Shown piece by piece: positions 6,001 to 7,925 of a stretch of DNA of 7,925 nt. Within the stretch, counting starts at the first letter, position 1. Each line of letters opens with the position of its first letter. The notes below the pieces were generated by a model. That model worked only from the letters and a program-made list of their open reading frames with translations. It was not told where the DNA came from and made no database searches. The DNA lies in assembly GCA_030050125.1 (NCBI GenBank), contig JASIJN010000241.1:1-7925 (forward strand). Reading direction: 5' to 3'. Made by a program: the position numbers and the translations under genes. The stretch comes from Streptosporangiaceae bacterium (GTDB lineage: Bacteria > Actinomycetota > Actinomycetes > Streptosporangiales > Streptosporangiaceae).

Positions 6001-6066
6001 AACAGTGCGACAACCTGGTCGGCCAGCTGCGCGCGTCGCGGTACAAGCTGTTGTTCTGGCCCGTGG

Positions 6067-6654
6067 CTAGGGGGCGGGCGGGGTGCTCGGCGGCTGGTCG
6101 GTGGGCGGCTGGTCGGCGGAGGGCTGGCCTGGGCCGGGCTGGTCGGCGGAGGGCTGGCCGGGGCTGGGCTGCTGGCCGGGGCCGGGCTGCTGGCCGTAGC
6201 CGGGCTGCTGGCCATAGCCGGGCGGCGGAGTGTAAGCCGCTCCGACCGGAGGACGGGTCTTCACCACCACGGTGCGCGCGGCTTTGTCGTGCAAGCACTG
6301 GCGCCGCCCGTCCCAGAGCAGCCACAGCTCGTTCAGCAGCGCGAACAGCCCTCCTACCAAGGGGACCAGCGGCGGAAAGGCATACACGGCGGCGCGCCCG
6401 GCCGCTGTCCCTCCGCTGATCTTCGACCGGGTATCGGCGTTCACCACCCGCGTGCCCAGGGCTCGTTTGCCAAGGGTCTGCCCCCACAGCCCGTGCTGCA
6501 CCGCGTCATAGCCGAAGACGATGAGCACCGCGACGAGGCCGATCAAGTAGAAGGACCCGAAAGACTCGCTTATCGCGTGGTTCATTGCGGCCTGCGCGGC
6601 CGGGCTGTTGAGGTTCCCGGCGTACTCGTTGTTGACGGTGCGCACCCGGTTCAC
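6067..6654 (-). CDS. C-terminal RDD fragment, the part openable after the premature stop
   Basis: If translation restarted after the premature TAA, the first in-frame GTG is at 6654, giving 195 residues to TAG at 6069. This piece keeps helices 2 and 3, [14 protein letters not shown] and [11 protein letters not shown], and the Pro/Gln tail. It loses the first helix with the defining Arg-Arg-Asp motif. There is no Shine-Dalgarno before 6654, and the codons just upstream are clearly coding, so I regard this as the 3' part of the broken gene and not an independent gene. Confidence 0.4.
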   Translation of the reverse strand: MNRVRTVNNEYAGNLNSPAAQAAMNHAISESFGSFYLIGLVAVLIVFGYDAVQHGLWGQTLGKRALGTRVVNADTRSKISGGTAAGRAAVYAFPPLVPLVGGLFALLNELWLLWDGRRQCLHDKAARTVVVKTRPPVGAAYTPPPGYGQQPGYGQQPGPGQQPSPGQPSADQPGPGQPSADQPPTDQPPSTPPAP

Positions 6655-7023
6655 TATCCCGACAACGACCGGAACCCACAGCGCCAGGAGGATCGCGCTG
6701 ATGACGAGGCCGTCGATGATCCGGGCCAGCAGCCGCTGCCACCACTCGGCCAGGGTCGGATCCTTGGTGGCCTGATACTGGTAGCCGGTTCCGGGATAGG
6801 GCTGATAAGGAGAGCCGTACCCGGCTGTGCCGTAGGACGGCTGCCCCTGAGCAGTGCCGTATCCATAGCCGTAGCCAGGCTGGTTGCCGTAGCCGGGCTG
6901 CCCGGACTGGCCGTACGCGGACTGGCCGGACTGACCGTATCCAGGCTGGGTGCCGTACCCGGGCTGCCCGGACTGGCCGTATCCCGGCTGGCCGGGTTGG
7001 CCGTATCCCGGCTGGGTGCCGTA

Positions 7024-7289
7024 GCCGGGCTGGCCGCCCGGGGGCTGGGTGCCGTACCCGGGCTGGCCGTATCCGGGTTGGGCGGGCTGGCCGAATCCCG
7101 TCTGCCCGGGTTGGCCGTATCCGGGTTGGCCGTATCCCGGCTGGGTGCCGTATCCGGGCTGGCCGCCGGGGGGCTGGGTGTCGAGGCCGGGCTGGCCGCC
7201 CGGGGGCTGGGTGCCATACCCGGGCTGGCCGTATCCGGGTTAGGCGGACTGGCCGTGTCCCGGCTGCCCGGGTTGGCCGTAGCCAGGCT
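7024..7289 (-). repeat. Intragenic duplication in the PGYGQ-rich region, offset 162 bp
   Basis: The block from 7024 to about 7127 recurs at 7186 to about 7289, an offset of 162 bp or 54 codons, so the frame is kept. The right copy differs by G-to-A at 7216, 7242 and 7248 (C-to-T on the coding strand) and a few other bases. The change at 7242 creates the stop codon. Shorter related units fill the region from about 6870 to 7340. Confidence 0.75.
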
Positions 7290-7494
7290 GGGTGCCGTAG
7301 CCGGGCTGGCCGGGCTGGGCACCGTACCCACCGTAACCCGGCTGGGGCTGCTGCGTCGGCTGGCCTAGTTCCGGCTGCGGGCTCGGCGTTTCGTGATATC
7401 CGGGCGGCGTGTCCTGTGGCTCAGGGGTGCCGGGCGACCCCGCGTCGGAGCCTCCCTGGCCAGGTTCGTCCTGCGACTGCGTCACGGCCGTCAT
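7240..7494 (-). CDS. N-terminal Pro/Gly/Gln-rich fragment of the broken RDD gene
   Basis: An 84-codon frame runs from ATG at 7494 to the premature TAA at 7242-7240. It holds a polar N-terminus with Asp, Glu and Ser, then Pro/Gln and the first PGYGTQ-type repeats. It has no membrane segment, signal peptide or domain. Only a weak AAGG precedes the ATG, so the start is moderately supported; a GTG four codons in is an alternative. By itself it would be a short, disordered cytoplasmic peptide. Confidence 0.5.
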   Translation of the reverse strand: MTAVTQSQDEPGQGGSDAGSPGTPEPQDTPPGYHETPSPQPELGQPTQQPQPGYGGYGAQPGQPGYGTQPGYGQPGQPGHGQSA

Positions 7495-7649
7495 AATGCC
7501 TTATTTCGTAGAACAATGCCCGTCTCTGAGCTTGATCCAGATTTCGCGCTAGCCACGAGCCATTCCCCAACGACGGGTGCACGGCACGAGTCGGCCCGAC
7601 GGCGCGGCCCGAGCCAGCCGCTTGAACGAGGCCCGGACGCCTCTCATAC
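7495..7649. other. Upstream region of the RDD gene, no gene seen
   Basis: This stretch must contain the promoter of the RDD gene on the minus strand, but no convincing -35/-10 pair is visible. It includes CTTGATC (7531-7537), a heptamer that recurs at 7650 and inverted at 7740, and CTTGAACG (7621-7628), repeated at 7750. I find no credible coding frame. Confidence 0.4.
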
Positions 7650-7746
7650 CTTGATCATCTTGACTTCTCATCGTTTCGGTGTGCACAGATCACCCCAAAT
7701 CGGGTCATGAAAGCAACGGAATCGATGAAGAGTCGGAATGATCAAG
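7650..7746 (+). ncRNA. 97-nt folded element, possible structured RNA or small palindromic mobile repeat
   Basis: Two 24-nt arms (7650-7673 and 7723-7746) are inverted repeats with 19 of 24 Watson-Crick matches. As plus-strand RNA, three of the five mismatches become U-G pairs, giving 22 of 24. Pairing continues imperfectly inward to 7680/7716. The loop holds a second hairpin, ATCACCC (7689-7695) with GGGTCAT (7702-7708), 6 of 7 pairs. GC content is about 46%, far below the surroundings. The outer tips CTTGATCAT/ATGATCAAG could equally be terminal inverted repeats of a MITE-like element, but no target-site duplication flanks them. Confidence 0.45.
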
Positions 7747-7759
7747 AAACTTGAACGCG

Positions 7760-7830
7760 ATTCCCGGGTGCGCGGGGTTCCGGCGCGCGGTTCCGGGGTG
7801 CCGGGTTGCGAGGTGCGCGGGGGTGCGGGG
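7760..7830. repeat. Degenerate G-rich lead-in to the tandem array
   Basis: Short G-rich words such as GTGCGCGGGG and GGTTCCGG repeat irregularly. Bases 7805-7820 look like a diverged copy of the 16-bp unit that follows and 7821-7830 like a partial one. No gene is seen. Confidence 0.5.
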
Positions 7831-7925
7831 GTGATGAGGTGCGGGGGTGACGAGGTGCGGGAGTGATGAGGTGCGGGAGTGATGAGGTGCGGGGACGACG
7901 AGGTGCGGGGTGACGAGGTGCGGGG
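7831..7925. repeat. 16-bp tandem repeat array (VNTR), runs off the right edge
   Basis: Consensus GTGATGAGGTGCGGGG is repeated at 7831, 7847, 7863, 7879, 7895 and 7911; the last copy is one base short and reaches the window end. Units differ mainly at the T/C of GATG/GACG and in the final base. The period is not a multiple of three and no reading frame accompanies it, so it is non-coding. The true copy number is unknown because the array continues beyond the window. Confidence 0.9.

Larger units (their letters stand above)
6067..7494 (-). pseudogene. RDD-family membrane protein gene interrupted by in-frame TAA
   Basis: Seen: one continuous minus-strand frame from ATG at 7494 to TAG at 6069-6067, 475 codons, broken only by TAA at codon 85 (7242-7240). 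Residues 1-45 are polar and 45-238 are Pro/Gly/Tyr/Gln repeats (PGYGQPG, PGYGTQ). The RDD domain follows: R254-LLA-R258-II-D261 opening helix 1 (about 262-281), helix 2 (315-333), [14 protein letters not shown] (338-351), helix 3 (367-394) and [11 protein letters not shown] (401-411). The tail (415-475) is Pro/Gln-rich. RDD proteins are polytopic membrane proteins of mostly uncertain role, some linked to ion transport. An internal near-copy has CAA at the TAA position, so one C-to-T change explains the stop. No usable start lies between the stop and the GTG at 6654, which is already past helix 1. It may be a recent pseudogene or a sequencing error. Confidence 0.8.

Noticed and set aside
4980..6215. 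Minus-strand 411-codon frame opposite the ROK kinase
   Set aside because: It is antisense to a kinase with intact motifs and has low-complexity composition and no recognisable domain.
5932..7368. Plus-strand 478-codon frame with Gly/Leu/Ala/Val repeats
   Set aside because: Its repeats are the antisense image of the PGYGQ repeats of the RDD gene; it has no ribosome site.
7393..7710. Plus-strand 105-codon frame across the RDD gene start and the folded element
   Set aside because: It overlaps the N-terminus of the RDD gene and an inverted repeat, lacks a ribosome site and has no recognisable domain.
7831..7925. CRISPR array
   Set aside because: Units are 16 bp directly abutting with no unique spacers, and no cas gene is present.

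Overview
The window is very GC-rich, with GTG and TTG starts and third-position GC throughout. It carries homologues of gene families typical of Actinomycetota: an Rv0958/Rv0959-like ATPase and VWA pair, an Rv0650-like ROK kinase, and an RDD protein with a Pro/Gly/Tyr/Gln-rich extension. I read it as chromosomal DNA of a high-GC actinobacterium and cannot place it more finely. There is no CRISPR array, rRNA, tRNA, transposase or phage gene.

Layout. The minus strand from 4970 down to 1 carries five genes in one direction: a MoxR-type AAA+ ATPase (4970-3522), a VWA-domain protein (3449-1482), two small paralogous two-helix membrane proteins (1326-1072 and 893-483), and the start of another membrane protein running off the left edge (222-1). 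Divergent from the ATPase, 51 bp away, is a ROK-family sugar kinase on the plus strand (5022-5981). Convergent with the kinase is an RDD-family membrane protein gene (7494-6067), split by an in-frame TAA in its repetitive N-terminal part. The last 431 bases hold no credible gene but contain a folded, comparatively AT-rich element (7650-7746) and a 16-bp tandem repeat array (7831-7925) that runs off the right edge.

How the parts fit. The ATPase and VWA protein almost certainly act together: MoxR ATPases paired with MIDAS-containing VWA proteins form metal-chelatase-like or chaperone-like remodelling machines. The ATPase gene has a -10-like hexamer exactly 6 nt before its GTG, so it may be leaderless. 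The VWA gene and both small membrane genes instead share a near-identical AGGAGGAG Shine-Dalgarno block with the same 5-nt spacing. Twin GC hairpins after the first small membrane gene and a large hairpin after the second suggest that transcription is punctuated between them. The ROK and RDD genes look functionally separate.

Most worth a second look: the single-base nonsense change in the RDD gene inside an internal 162-bp-offset duplication; the 97-nt folded element, whose G-U pairs indicate a plus-strand RNA; the displaced copy of a gene tail at 255-283; and the ATPase/VWA pair with its unusual Walker B and cysteine cluster. I see no convincing evidence for a wholly new defence or mobile system.
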